This document shows positions 46,870-56,992 of a stretch of DNA of 64,000 nt, piece after piece. Each line of letters starts with the position of its first letter. Positions within the stretch are counted from its first letter, which is position 1. The notes under the pieces were generated by a model, which did no database searches, was not told the origin of the DNA, and was given only the letters and a program-made list of their open reading frames with translations. Position numbers and translations under genes: made by a program. This DNA comes from Pseudomonadota bacterium (GTDB lineage Bacteria; Pseudomonadota; Gammaproteobacteria; Steroidobacterales; Steroidobacteraceae), in the NCBI GenBank assembly GCA_021787615.1, contig JAJYLP010000004.1, positions 1-64,000 on the forward strand. The letters run 5' to 3'.

Positions 46870-48240
46870 TCAGCGGCGCGCTCGCCTGCGCCGCGACGCG
46901 GGCGCAGCTCGTGCTCCCCTTGCCGGCTTGTCATAGGGGTTCTGGTCGGTCCGGTACTCGATGAACACCGGCGTGGCAAACAGATCGAACCGTTTGCGGA
47001 ACACGTTGGTGAGATAGCGTGTGTACGCACCCGGCACGGATGCCGTCTGGTTGCCGTGAATCACCACGCGCGGCGGATTGCGGCCGCCCTGATGCGCGTA
47101 GCGCAGCTTGATGCGCCGGCCGCGCACCAGGGGCGGCTGGTGTGCGGTGACCGCGTGCTCGAGCGTACGGGTCAGCTCGCGAGTCGGCATCTCGCGCATG
47201 GCCGCATCGTAGGCGCGCAGCGTCAAGTGCACGAGCTCGCCCACACCCGTGCCGTGTCGCGCCGAGATGAAATGCAGCGGCGCGAATGGCACGAAATCGA
47301 GTTTGAGCGAGAGCTGGCGGTGAATCTCCTCGCGCTGCTCCATCGCGATGCCGTCCCACTTGTTGACCGCGATGATCAGCGCCCGCCCGCGCGCGAGCGC
47401 GATGCCGAGCACGCTCGCGTCCTGCTCGGCCACCGTGTCATGGGCATCGAGCAGCAGGATCACCACATGAGCCTCGTCTATGGCCTGCAGCGTCTTGGCG
47501 ACGCTGGCGCGCTCCACGGCATCCGCGACGCGCGCGCGGCGCCGCACGCCGGCCGTGTCGATCAGCAGGAACCGGTGCCCATCGCGCTCGAACGGCACGA
47601 GAATACTGTCGCGGGTCGTGCCCGGCTGATCGCTGGCGATCACCCGCTCCTCGCCGAGCAGGCGGTTGACCAGAGTCGACTTGCCGACGTTGGGCCGTCC
47701 GATCACCGCGATGCGCACCGCTTCGGCATCCTCTGCGGCGCCAGGGAGCGGCTCGAGGCCCTCGAGCACATGCTCCATGAGCGCCTCGCAGCCCTGGCTG
47801 TGGCTTGCCGAGATGCCGAGCGGCTCGCCGAACCCCAGCGCGTGAAACTCCGCCGCGGCGATCGAGGTGTCCAGTCCCTCGGCTTTGTTCAGCGCCAGCG
47901 TGACCGGCTTGCCGCAGCGGCGCAGCTCGCGCGCCACGAACTGGTCCTGCGGCGTCAGGCCGGCGCGCGCATCGAGCACGAACACCAGACGATCGGCTTC
48001 GGCGACCGCCCGCTCGGTCTGCGCGCGCATCTGCGCCTCGATGCCGCTGGGGTTCTCGATGAGCCCGCCGGTGTCGACCACCACGCACGGCACGGGCCCG
48101 ACTCTGCCGAAGCCGTACTGGCGGTCGCGCGTCAGCCCGGGAACATCCGCGACAATGGCGTCCCGTGTGCCGGTAAGCACGTTGAACAGGGTGGACTTGC
48201 CGACATTGGGCCGTCCGACCAGGGCGACAACGGGCAGCAT
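46870..48240 (-). CDS. der: Ribosome-assembly GTPase Der (EngA)
   Basis: 456 residues. Two tandem G domains each begin with the P-loop GRPNVGKS (ALVGRPNVGKSTLFNVLTG near residue 8 and IAVIGRPNVGKSTLVNRLLG near 185), with G3 DTGG and DTAG and G4 NKAE and NKWD. A C-terminal KH-like domain (about 360-440) and a short Arg/Ala-rich tail follow. Der matures the 50S subunit. It lies directly after bamB on the minus strand, a conserved neighbourhood. Confidence 0.97.
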   Translation of the reverse strand: MLPVVALVGRPNVGKSTLFNVLTGTRDAIVADVPGLTRDRQYGFGRVGPVPCVVVDTGGLIENPSGIEAQMRAQTERAVAEADRLVFVLDARAGLTPQDQFVARELRRCGKPVTLALNKAEGLDTSIAAAEFHALGFGEPLGISASHSQGCEALMEHVLEGLEPLPGAAEDAEAVRIAVIGRPNVGKSTLVNRLLGEERVIASDQPGTTRDSILVPFERDGHRFLLIDTAGVRRRARVADAVERASVAKTLQAIDEAHVVILLLDAHDTVAEQDASVLGIALARGRALIIAVNKWDGIAMEQREEIHRQLSLKLDFVPFAPLHFISARHGTGVGELVHLTLRAYDAAMREMPTRELTRTLEHAVTAHQPPLVRGRRIKLRYAHQGGRNPPRVVIHGNQTASVPGAYTRYLTNVFRKRFDLFATPVFIEYRTDQNPYDKPARGARAAPASRRRRARR

Positions 48241-48260
48241 GGCGCCGCGGCCGCTCGGGG

Positions 48261-49469
48261 TCAGTGACGCGGCGAGACGCGGAAGGCGGTGATATCGCCG
48301 ACGTCGTTGATCACGACGACCTCGTTGCCGATCACCACCGGCGGGTTGGACACGCGCACCCCGCCCGTCTCGGCCCGCGCTTCGAACGCCCCGGTGCGCT
48401 TGTTCAGCCAGTGCACATATCCCTGGTAGTCCGCGACGATCACCGCATCGTTGCTCACTGCCGGCTGCGTCAAGGAGCGAAAGCGCAGCGCCGCCTGACT
48501 CCACAGCACCGCTCCGTTCTTGCGATTGAGCGCCTCAACCGCCCCGTCCTCCGTGGTCATGTAGACGGCGCGTTGTCCGAGGGCCAAACCGCGGAAGCTC
48601 GAGGCCTTATGCGACCACCAGGGCTGGCCGCTGTTGAGCGCCAGCATGTCGACCGTGCCGTGATAGCCGACCGTGTAGACATCCTTGCCGGCGACGATTG
48701 CCGCGCCGTGCACGTCGGCGAGGCGCTCGATGGCGGTGCGGCCTTTCGGCTCCGAGACGGTCGCGAGCCATACCTGCGAACCGTCGGAGGCGTTCACCGC
48801 CAGCACCTTGCCGTTGGCGAAACCGCTGATCACCATGTGATCGGCGATCACCGGGATCGCCGCGCCGCGCAGCGACAGGGAGGGCATGTGCTGCTGCGTC
48901 TCCCACAGCTCGTGACCGTTCTGCGGCGAGAGCGCGTGCAGCACCCCGTCGATGGTGCGCACGGCGATCAGGTCCGAGGACACCGCGGGAGAGGAAACCA
49001 CCTCGTCCGCGAGCCGCACTTTCCACAGCAGCTTGCCGTTGTCCGCATCGAACGCAGCCACCTCGCCGTCGGTGGCGCCGAGCACGAGCAGTTTGCCGTG
49101 CACCGCCGGGCCACCGCCGAAGGGGATGTGCGTGTCGGTCCGCCAAAGCTGCCGGCCCGTGCGGGCATTGAACGCCGCCACCACGCCGTCGTGCCCCGAG
49201 GCGAACAGGCGCTCGCCGCGCACCACGAGCCGCAGGCCGAGCAGCAGCGCCCGGGTCTTGGAATCGCCGAAACCCCAGAAATTGAACAGGTGGAAGCCGC
49301 CGACCGAGTCGCTCCAGATCCTGCGCACGCGCAGCGTCGACTTGATGGGGGCGAGCTTGGCCGGCTGATCCACCTCCTTGTGCGAGCAGGCGGCCAGCAG
49401 CCAGGTCGCCGCGAGCGCCGCGGCCCAGAATCGCATCGATCTCGTGGTATTCGTGTGCAAGAGTCTCAT
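48261..49469 (-). CDS. bamB: Outer-membrane protein assembly factor BamB
   Basis: 402 residues from the ATG at 49469; the ATG at 49436 (MRFWAAALAATWLLAAC) gives a more typical lipoprotein signal and may be the real start. The lipobox LAAC places the lipidated Cys at residue 28 of the longer form. The rest is an eight-bladed PQQ-type propeller with repeated GRQLWRT, GKLLWKV, GHELWET and GSQVWLA blades. BamB is a periplasm-facing lipoprotein of the BAM complex. It sits between yfgM and der. Confidence 0.95.
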   Translation of the reverse strand: MRLLHTNTTRSMRFWAAALAATWLLAACSHKEVDQPAKLAPIKSTLRVRRIWSDSVGGFHLFNFWGFGDSKTRALLLGLRLVVRGERLFASGHDGVVAAFNARTGRQLWRTDTHIPFGGGPAVHGKLLVLGATDGEVAAFDADNGKLLWKVRLADEVVSSPAVSSDLIAVRTIDGVLHALSPQNGHELWETQQHMPSLSLRGAAIPVIADHMVISGFANGKVLAVNASDGSQVWLATVSEPKGRTAIERLADVHGAAIVAGKDVYTVGYHGTVDMLALNSGQPWWSHKASSFRGLALGQRAVYMTTEDGAVEALNRKNGAVLWSQAALRFRSLTQPAVSNDAVIVADYQGYVHWLNKRTGAFEARAETGGVRVSNPPVVIGNEVVVINDVGDITAFRVSPRH

Positions 49470-49495
49470 CCCGCTCGGTATCGGTTCGGCCGGTG

Positions 49496-50209
49496 CTACT
49501 TGCCGCTTGGGGGCTGGGCGGCGCCCGCAGCCTGCCGCGCGCCTGGGGCGGCGGCAGCATTGGACGGCCCGCCGGGCAGATTGGCGGCGATTTGCGAAAT
49601 CTCCAGAGCCAGCAGCTGCCGGTTGGTCTCCCCACCCGGATCGCTGGCGCGCGCCAGGCGGTACTGGGCGAGTGCCTCGCGCTTCTTGCCCATTGCGTAG
49701 TACGCGTCGCCGCGGACAACCGCGAAGCGCGGCGCAAACGCGCCGGGATCGGCGCCCCCGAGGGTGCGCAGCGCCAGCTGCGGCTGATGCAGAGCGATCT
49801 GGACACGCGCCAAGCGCAGCCGGGCGACCAGCCCCAGAATCGCATCGTGCGGATGCTCCATCACCTCGGTGAGCTCGGAGGCCGCGCGAGCGAGGTGCCC
49901 GGTCTGCACGAACGAGGCAGCCGAGGCGAGCCGGGCCTGATCGGCGTAGGGGGTGGAGCCGTACTGCCGCTCGAGCGTCCCGGCCACGGCGAACCCCTGA
50001 GCCTGATTGCCGCCCGCGAAAGCCTTCTCCATCTGCGCGTAGAGCGCGCTCCCGGCCAGGTCACGCCCGTTGACGTGCGACTGCCACCAGCGGTAGCCGC
50101 CGAGTCCGAGCGCGGCGATCGCCACGCCGGCCAGCATGGCCGGCCCGTTCGTGCGCAGCCACGCCAGCAGCGCTTCCCATTTCTCGCGTTCGTCAAGATA
50201 ACTGTCCAC
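49496..50209 (-). CDS. yfgM: YfgM, ancillary SecYEG translocon subunit
   Basis: 237 residues from a GTG with GAGGAGG upstream. Short cytoplasmic start (YLDEREKWEALLAWLRTNG), one membrane helix (about 24-40), then a periplasmic TPR domain (about 45-215) rich in Ala, ending in a low-complexity Ala/Pro tail. YfgM links PpiD and the translocon and helps pass exported proteins to periplasmic chaperones. The hisS-yfgM-bamB order is conserved. Confidence 0.9.
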   Translation of the reverse strand: MDSYLDEREKWEALLAWLRTNGPAMLAGVAIAALGLGGYRWWQSHVNGRDLAGSALYAQMEKAFAGGNQAQGFAVAGTLERQYGSTPYADQARLASAASFVQTGHLARAASELTEVMEHPHDAILGLVARLRLARVQIALHQPQLALRTLGGADPGAFAPRFAVVRGDAYYAMGKKREALAQYRLARASDPGGETNRQLLALEISQIAANLPGGPSNAAAAPGARQAAGAAQPPSGK

Positions 50210-50224
50210 GACCCCTCCTCGAAT

Positions 50225-51514
50225 TCAGGTCTGCACGGCGGGAGCGGCGAGTGCCGTTTCGATCGCCGCGGCCAGCTCGGGCAGCGGACTCTCGCTCTGA
50301 CCGGCGTCGCGGCGCAAAGGTTTCAAGGCCGCGACGCCCCGCGCCAGCTCATCGTCTCCGAAAATCAGCGCCAGCGCCGCGCCGCTGCGGTCGGCACGGC
50401 GGAACTGCGTCTTGAAGTTGCCGCCACCGAGATTCAGCTCGAACCGCCGGCCCGGCAGCGCATCGCGCAGCCGCTCGGCGAGCTCGAGCCCGACAGCCGA
50501 GGCGCGCGCCCCGTTGACGACAATATAGACGTCCGCGGTCGGCGGCGCAGGCAGCTGACCGGCCTGGGTCAGCAGCGCGACGAGGCGCTCGATGCCCATG
50601 GCGAATCCGATCCCCGGCGTGCTCTCGCCGCCGAGCTGGCCGATCAGCCCGTCGTAGCGCCCGCCGGAGCATACGGCATCCTGGGCACCGAGTGCGTCGG
50701 TAATCCACTCGAACACCGTACGGCTGTAGTAATCGAGACCGCGCACCAGGCGCGAATTGACGCGAAACGGGATCCCCAGCGCCTCAAGCGCCTGGCAAAC
50801 GGCCTGGAAGTGCTCGCGCGACTCGGGGTCGAGGTGATCGGTCAGCACCGGCGCAGCCTCGATCAGCGCGCGCATCTCGGGATTCTTGCTGTCGAGCACG
50901 CGCAGTGGATTGCCTTCGAGGCGCCGGCGGCTGTCGGCGTCGAGCTGGCCGTGGTGGGCACGCAGATACTCGACGAGCTTCTCCCGGTACACGCGCCGCG
51001 CCTCGGGCGCTCCGAGGGAATTGATCTCCAGCCGCACGCGCGTGATGCCGAGCCGCCGCCACAGGCGCGCCGCGAGCGCGATCAGCTCCACATCGACGTC
51101 GGGGCCGGCGAAGCCCACGGCCTCCACGCTCACCTGGTGAAACTGCCGGTAGCGGCCCTTCTGCGGGCGCTCGTGGCGGAACATCGGCCCGATGCACCAC
51201 AGCTTGTGGCGCGCCCCGCGCAGCATGCCGTTGGAAATGAGCGCGCGCATGACCCCGGCTGTGCCCTCCGGGCGCAGCGTCAGGCTCTCCCCGCCCTGAT
51301 CGACGAAGGTGTACATCTCCTTCTCGACCACGTCGGTGTACTCGCCGATCGCGCGCTGGAACAGCTCCGTGCGCTCGACCACCGGCACGCGGATCTCCTG
51401 ATAGCCGTAGGCGCCGAGCAGCTCCCGCGTGGCGGCCTCCAGCGTCTGCCATGCGGTGATTTCCGCGGGCAGCACGTCGTTCATGCCACGCACCGGTTGG
51501 ATCTGTTCGCTCAA
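50225..51514 (-). CDS. hisS: Histidyl-tRNA synthetase
   Basis: 429 residues from a TTG one base after the rodZ stop, with GGAGG five to six bases upstream. Class II motifs: IQPVRGMNDVLP at the start, LRPEGTAGVMRALI, motif 2 FRHERPQKGRYRQFHQ, the histidine loop LVRGLDYYSRTVFEW, and motif 3 GIGFAMGIERL. A C-terminal anticodon-binding domain follows (about 330-425). It charges tRNA-His. Confidence 0.97.
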   Translation of the reverse strand: MSEQIQPVRGMNDVLPAEITAWQTLEAATRELLGAYGYQEIRVPVVERTELFQRAIGEYTDVVEKEMYTFVDQGGESLTLRPEGTAGVMRALISNGMLRGARHKLWCIGPMFRHERPQKGRYRQFHQVSVEAVGFAGPDVDVELIALAARLWRRLGITRVRLEINSLGAPEARRVYREKLVEYLRAHHGQLDADSRRRLEGNPLRVLDSKNPEMRALIEAAPVLTDHLDPESREHFQAVCQALEALGIPFRVNSRLVRGLDYYSRTVFEWITDALGAQDAVCSGGRYDGLIGQLGGESTPGIGFAMGIERLVALLTQAGQLPAPPTADVYIVVNGARASAVGLELAERLRDALPGRRFELNLGGGNFKTQFRRADRSGAALALIFGDDELARGVAALKPLRRDAGQSESPLPELAAAIETALAAPAVQT

Positions 51515-51515
51515 C

Positions 51516-52361
51516 TCATCCTCCAGAATGCCGCGGTGCGGGCAGCAGCTGCCCTTGCGCGGTCACAGCGATCGAGGCGGCATGATCCCGCCCCACGTAG
51601 GGCACCGGTGCTGCCGCGCGGCCGTTGACGCTGAGCGTCGCGCCGACGGCATAGCCGAGCACGACGTGCAGCGGCGCGCCACCGGAAAACGACTTCGTCG
51701 TGCCCGCGCTCAGCGTGCCCCGGAACAGATGGTGGCCGGCGGCGTCGCTGACGCTCACCCAGCTCACAGCCGGAAATTGCAGCGTGATGCGCACGGCGCC
51801 CTGCGCCGTCGCCGGCGCTGTCGCTCGCGGCGGCGGCGGCGCCGCAGCGGCTGTGCGCGGCACGGCGCTCGCAGCCGTGACATGCGCGGGCCCGAGTGAA
51901 GTGCGGGTCTGCGGCCGCGCACTGTGCTGCACCGGCGCCGCCACCACCAGCAGCGCGTGCCGGCGCGACCAGCCCCACCATACCAGGCCGCCGACGATCA
52001 GCACACCGGCGGCAATGAGGATCACCGCGATGTGCCGGCCGCCTTCGGCCGTCGCGTGCGGAATACGTGTCAGGTCCGGTGCCGGCATCACGGCCGAGGA
52101 GGCGAGCTGCGCATCGAGTGCCTCCTGCGACTCGCCGAGCAGCGCGGCGTAGCGGTGCAGGTAGCTCTTCACGTAGATCGGCGCGCCGAGCGCCTCGAAC
52201 CGCTCGGCCTCGAGCGCCTCGAGCGCCTCGCGGGAGACATGCAGCCGCTGCGCGGCCTGCGCGATGGTCAAGCCCGCCCGCTCGCGCGCGCCGCGCAGTC
52301 GCGCGCCAATGCCGCAGCCGGCCTCGCGGCGCGGCTCGCCGCCTGCTTCTTCCGCCATCAC
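51516..52361 (-). CDS. rodZ: RodZ-like cell-shape protein
   Basis: 281 residues from a GTG at 52361 (ATG 52358 is the next codon). An N-terminal helix-turn-helix (about 18-85, LRGARERAGLTIAQAAQRLHVS, YVKSYLHRYAALLG) precedes one membrane helix (about 111-127) and, after a Pro/Ala/Thr-rich periplasmic linker, the C-terminal beta domain (about 190-275) of RodZ. RodZ couples MreB to the cell-wall machinery. It lies between pilW and hisS, as in many gammaproteobacteria. Confidence 0.9.
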   Translation of the reverse strand: MMAEEAGGEPRREAGCGIGARLRGARERAGLTIAQAAQRLHVSREALEALEAERFEALGAPIYVKSYLHRYAALLGESQEALDAQLASSAVMPAPDLTRIPHATAEGGRHIAVILIAAGVLIVGGLVWWGWSRRHALLVVAAPVQHSARPQTRTSLGPAHVTAASAVPRTAAAAPPPPRATAPATAQGAVRITLQFPAVSWVSVSDAAGHHLFRGTLSAGTTKSFSGGAPLHVVLGYAVGATLSVNGRAAAPVPYVGRDHAASIAVTAQGQLLPAPRHSGG

Positions 52362-52363
52362 GC

Positions 52364-53145
52364 TCAGCCAGGGTTGTGTCGGGGGACGGCCAGGGCGTGG
52401 GCCTGGGCCGAGTCGGGAAAATCGAGCTGCAGCTGGCGCGCATAGAGCGCCGCAGCGAGCGCATCGCCCTCGGCGCGCGTGACCTTCACCGCGAGCAACA
52501 GCATGTCGGGCGTCTCGTTGTTGGAGGCCAGAAACCTCTTGATCAGCGCGTGGGCCTGCGCGAACCGGCCCTGCTTGTAATCAAGATCGGCGAGCTGCCA
52601 GGCGGCCTGCTCGAAGCCCGGGCTCACCACCAGCGCCGACTCGAACATCTGAATTGCCCTGGGGTACTGATGCGCCACGCGCAGGCAGACTCCGGCGTTG
52701 GTGTAGGCGGCCGCGGGGGTCAGGTAGAGCGGGTTGCTCGCGGCCTTGAGAAAGTACTTCACACCCTCGTCGGTGCGTCCGGCGTTGCACAGATACACCG
52801 CGTAGTCGTTCTGGTAGTCCGGATCATTCGGCGCAAGCCGCAGCGCCTCGCGGAATTCGCGGTCGGCCTGCCGCGGCTCACCGAGCCGCTCGAACAGCAG
52901 CGCGCGCGCGCTGTGCACATTCGGATCGTCGGGATTCTCGCGCAGCGCCCGATCGAGCTTGCGCTTGGCGACCGCCAGCTCCCCGCGTTGCAGGTAGGCG
53001 ACGCCGAGCTCGGTGTTGAATATCGCCGCCTGGTGGTGGTCGCGCACTACTTGAGGATTGCTGCAGCCGGCGAGCAGCATCGCCGCGAGCCCGGCGCACG
53101 CGCCGGCGAGCGTGCCCCGTGACCGCCGGGTGAGCCGGGCGGCGC

Positions 53146-53149
<4 letters not shown>
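52364..53149 (-). CDS. pilW: Type IV pilus biogenesis lipoprotein PilF/PilW
   Basis: 261 residues. The lipoprotein signal ends at LLAGC (Cys29). Six TPR-like repeats follow, for example FNTELGVAYLQRGELAVAKRKL and LAPNDPDYQNDYAVYL, and a conserved C-terminal LAVKVTRAEGDALAAALYARQL. PilF/PilW promotes assembly of the PilQ secretin. The ATG overlaps the rlmN stop (ATGA), placing the two in one operon. No other pilus gene is in the window. Confidence 0.93.
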
Positions 53150-54264
<1,115 letters not shown>

Positions 54265-54279
54265 GGGCGTCAGGCGGCC

Positions 54280-54708
54280 TCAGCCGCGCGGGTGCAGCTC
54301 CGTGGCGCTGAAGAAATACGTGATCTCGCGCTCGGCAGTCTCGGGAGCATCCGAGCCGTGCACCACGTTACGCTCGATACTCTCGGCCAGATCGGCGCGA
54401 ATGGTGCCGGGAGCGGCCTTCTTCGGGTCGGTGGCACCCATGATGTCGCGATTGCGCGCGATCGCGTTCTCGCCCTCGAGCACCTGCACCATGACCGGCC
54501 CGGAGGTCATGTAGCGCACCAGGTCCTTGAAGAACGGCCGCTCACGGTGCACGGCGTAGAAGCCCTCCGCCTCGTGCAGCGACAGCCGCAGCATGCGGGC
54601 GGCAATGATGGACAGGCCGGCAGTCTCAAAGCGGCGGTAGACCTCGCCGATGAGATTGCGGGCGACGCCGTCGGGTTTGACGATGGACAGGGTGCGCTCA
54701 AGCGCCAT
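54280..54708 (-). CDS. ndk: Nucleoside diphosphate kinase
   Basis: 142 residues. [23 protein letters not shown] at the start and the phosphohistidine His117 in [16 protein letters not shown] near the end are diagnostic. It transfers gamma-phosphate between nucleotides. It is first in the ndk-rlmN-pilW-rodZ-hisS-yfgM-bamB-der run on the minus strand. Confidence 0.98.
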   Translation of the reverse strand: MALERTLSIVKPDGVARNLIGEVYRRFETAGLSIIAARMLRLSLHEAEGFYAVHRERPFFKDLVRYMTSGPVMVQVLEGENAIARNRDIMGATDPKKAAPGTIRADLAESIERNVVHGSDAPETAEREITYFFSATELHPRG

Positions 54709-54804
54709 TCGGATGACCTTTCGGGAGCGGAATGCGGAACGGGACGCAGCGGGCCGCCCCCCCGCCTGAGGGCGGCTGGCGGACCGGCGTCAATCAAGCT
54801 TTAC

Positions 54805-54834
54805 AGTCTACCCGGTGATACCCGTGGGTGGCAA
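54805..54834 (-). promoter_or_regulatory. Candidate sigma-70 promoter of the ndk operon
   Basis: On the minus strand: TTGCCA (54829-54834), 18-bp spacer, TAGACT (54805-54810), about 95 bases before the ndk ATG. Both boxes are fair rather than strong matches. A small CCGCC/GGCGG hairpin (54845-54859) lies just upstream and may end the erpA transcript. Confidence 0.4.
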
Positions 54835-54916
54835 TTTGGCCAAGCCGCCGAAGTGGCGGATTAGAAACGGATTTTGCAGAATTCCGCGCGCCGCGCAGCC
54901 GCACGGGCGGCGAGCC

Positions 54917-55240
54917 TCAGACCGAGAAGCTCTCGCCGCAGCCGCACTCGCCCTTGACGTTGGGATTGCGGAAGCGGAACGCTTCATTCAGCCCCTGCTT
55001 GACGAAGTCCACCGTGGTCCCGTCGATGAGCGGCAGGCTCTCAGGGTCGACGTACACCTTCACGCCGCGGTCCTCGAACACTACATCGCCCGGATGCTGC
55101 TCATCGGCGTAATTGACCACGTAAGCGAAGCCGGAGCAGCCGGTCTTGCGCACGCCCAAGCGCAGCCCGATGCCGTGCCCGCGGGCGGCGAGGAAATTGC
55201 GGATGCGGTGTGCGGCGGATTCGGTCAGGGAAATGGTCAT
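54917..55240 (-). CDS. erpA: A-type Fe-S carrier (ErpA/IscA-like)
   Basis: 107 residues. The three cluster cysteines of the family are present: Cys35 (KTGCSGFAY) and Cys99/Cys101 (GECGCGESF). [13 protein letters not shown] is the family start. It delivers Fe-S clusters to apoproteins. ErpA and IscA cannot be told apart safely; ErpA is preferred because the protein stands alone beside a desulfurase fusion rather than in a full isc operon. It is 30 bp downstream of the desulfurase gene. Confidence 0.9.
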   Translation of the reverse strand: MTISLTESAAHRIRNFLAARGHGIGLRLGVRKTGCSGFAYVVNYADEQHPGDVVFEDRGVKVYVDPESLPLIDGTTVDFVKQGLNEAFRFRNPNVKGECGCGESFSV

Positions 55241-55270
55241 GACGGTGTCGGACGTGCAGCTGCGCTCATT

Positions 55271-56761
55271 CTACACCGCGGGCCAGCGCCGCTGGCACTC
55301 GCGAAGCGCATCCTCGAGCGTGAGCAGGCGCCCGAGCTTCTCCACCGGCACCGCGAGGGTCTGCGCCCACTCGGCCGGCGTGCCGGGCATCAACTCCTCG
55401 CCGGTGCGGCCCGGCAGCCGCCCGGCGAGCCACGCCGCCGCCGCGAGAGTGTGCGGGCAGCCGTACACCCGGTGCGACACGCCGCTCACCCGACCCGAGC
55501 AGACGCGCAGCCGGAAGCGGATCCACACGTCGCGTCCCGGGCCGCCGGCCTCGCCCACCACCTCGGCGTCCGCCGTCGCGCCGGTCCCGGGCAAATCCGT
55601 CGCCGGCGACAAGGCCCGCAGCCGCCTCACCTCGCGCTGCACGGCGACGGCGGCCCGGTCGATGTCCTCGGGCGTCGTGAAGCGACCGAAGCTGAAGCGC
55701 AGAGAACTCTGCGCGAGCTGCGAATCGCGCCCGAGTGCGCGCAGCACATAAGACGGCTCGCTCGAGGCTGAATTGCATGCCGACCCGGTCGAGAGGGCCA
55801 GCTCTTCGAGTCCCGTGACCAGGCTCTCTCCTTCGACGCCCTCGAAAGAGACATTGAGAACGCCCGGCACGCGCGGCGCTCCCTCGCCGTTGAGGTGCAC
55901 GCCCCTGATCGCGCGCAGCTGTCCCCACAGGCGCTCGCGCAATGCCGTCAGCCGCGGGCCCTCGGCCTCAAGCAGCGCCCGCGCCAGCGCGCAGGCCGCC
56001 CCGAAACCGACGATCTGATGCGTCGGCAGCGTGCCGGGGCGCAGTCCCCCCTCCTGGCCGCCGCCGACGAGCAGCGGAAGCACCCGTGCGCGCACACCCG
56101 CGCGCACGTAGAGCGCGCCGATTCCCTTCGGTCCGTACAGCTTGTGCGCGGTGAAAGACAGCAGATCGACCGGCAGCGCGTGCACCGCGACCGGAATCTT
56201 CCCGACCGCTTGCGCCGCATCGGTGTGATACAGGATGCCGCGCTCGCGGCACAGCGCTCCGATCGCCGCGACGTCCTGGATGACCCCGGTTTCGTTGTTG
56301 ACCCACATGACCGACACCAGGACGGTCTCGGGGCGCAGCGCCGCCTCGACCGCACCCGGGTCGATCCGCCCGCTCCGGTCCGACGTCACCAGCGTGACCG
56401 CGAAACCCTCCTTTTCCAGGCGCTTGCACGGATCGAGTCCCGCCTTGTGCTCGATGCGCGAGCTCACCACGTGCCGGCCCCGATGCGCCGCGGCATGCGC
56501 GACGCCGAGCACCGCCAGGTTGTCGGACTCGGTCGCCCCGGAGGTGAACACGATTTCCTCACTCGCGGCGCCAATCAGCGCGGCCACCTCGGCGCGCGCC
56601 GCCTCGATGCGCTTGGCGGCGCGCCGCCCGAACGCATGCAGCGAGGAGGGATTGCCGCAGCCGCCTTCGGCCGCCAGGGAGCGCGTCATTGCGCCAATTA
56701 CGGATGGGTCTACCGGAGTCGTCGCCGCATAGTCCAAATAGATCAGGTCGCGTGTGCTCAT
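55271..56761 (-). CDS. iscS: Cysteine desulfurase with C-terminal truncated IscU-like domain
   Basis: 496 residues; ordinary IscS is about 400. Residues 1-385 are a complete class V desulfurase: IYLDYAATTPVDP, TSGATESDN, IEHKAGLDP, the PLP Lys207 in FTAHKLYGPKG and the catalytic Cys329 in ALSTGSACNSASSEPSYVL. After a Gly/Ala linker, residues about 410-492 resemble the second part of the scaffold IscU: RVYGCPHTLAAAAWLAGRL (Cys435 matching IscU Cys63) and a last helix LTLEDAL. The IscU N-terminus with Cys37 is missing, and Arg478 stands where IscU has Cys106. The gene is divergent from the sulfur operon and followed by erpA. No iscR, hscA or fdx is nearby. Confidence 0.9.
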   Translation of the reverse strand: MSTRDLIYLDYAATTPVDPSVIGAMTRSLAAEGGCGNPSSLHAFGRRAAKRIEAARAEVAALIGAASEEIVFTSGATESDNLAVLGVAHAAAHRGRHVVSSRIEHKAGLDPCKRLEKEGFAVTLVTSDRSGRIDPGAVEAALRPETVLVSVMWVNNETGVIQDVAAIGALCRERGILYHTDAAQAVGKIPVAVHALPVDLLSFTAHKLYGPKGIGALYVRAGVRARVLPLLVGGGQEGGLRPGTLPTHQIVGFGAACALARALLEAEGPRLTALRERLWGQLRAIRGVHLNGEGAPRVPGVLNVSFEGVEGESLVTGLEELALSTGSACNSASSEPSYVLRALGRDSQLAQSSLRFSFGRFTTPEDIDRAAVAVQREVRRLRALSPATDLPGTGATADAEVVGEAGGPGRDVWIRFRLRVCSGRVSGVSHRVYGCPHTLAAAAWLAGRLPGRTGEELMPGTPAEWAQTLAVPVEKLGRLLTLEDALRECQRRWPAV

Positions 56762-56876
56762 GGATGTTCAACCGCCGCAGCGAGGTACAGCGAGCGGGCA
56801 GCTCGCCGGCGCTTCGCCCCCATTGTGCGGTCGGCGTGGGTCTCTCTCCAGTCGGCCGCGGCGGAAGTTCAGGCTT

Positions 56877-56926
56877 TATATATCTAAATTATATGGAATA
56901 GCTATATTATATGCAGTAGATATATA
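56877..56926. promoter_or_regulatory. Nested AT-rich palindrome in the iscS/dsrE-like divergent promoter
   Basis: A 50-bp interrupted palindrome with a single centre between 56901 and 56902. Outer arms TATATATCTA (56877-56886) and TAGATATATA (56917-56926) pair perfectly over 10 bp; ATAT (56891-56894) pairs with ATAT (56909-56912); and the core ATAGCTAT (56898-56905) is self-complementary. Two perfect TATAAT hexamers occur on the minus strand (56888-56893 and 56906-56911), facing iscS, and TATTAT on the plus strand (56905-56910). An A6 tract follows at 56928-56933. The spacer is far more AT-rich than the genes around it. Confidence 0.6.
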
Positions 56927-56992
56927 TAAAAAAGAACGCAACCATAGCGGCCTGCAGTGACCGGCAACTCCCTAGACACACAGGATTTGACC

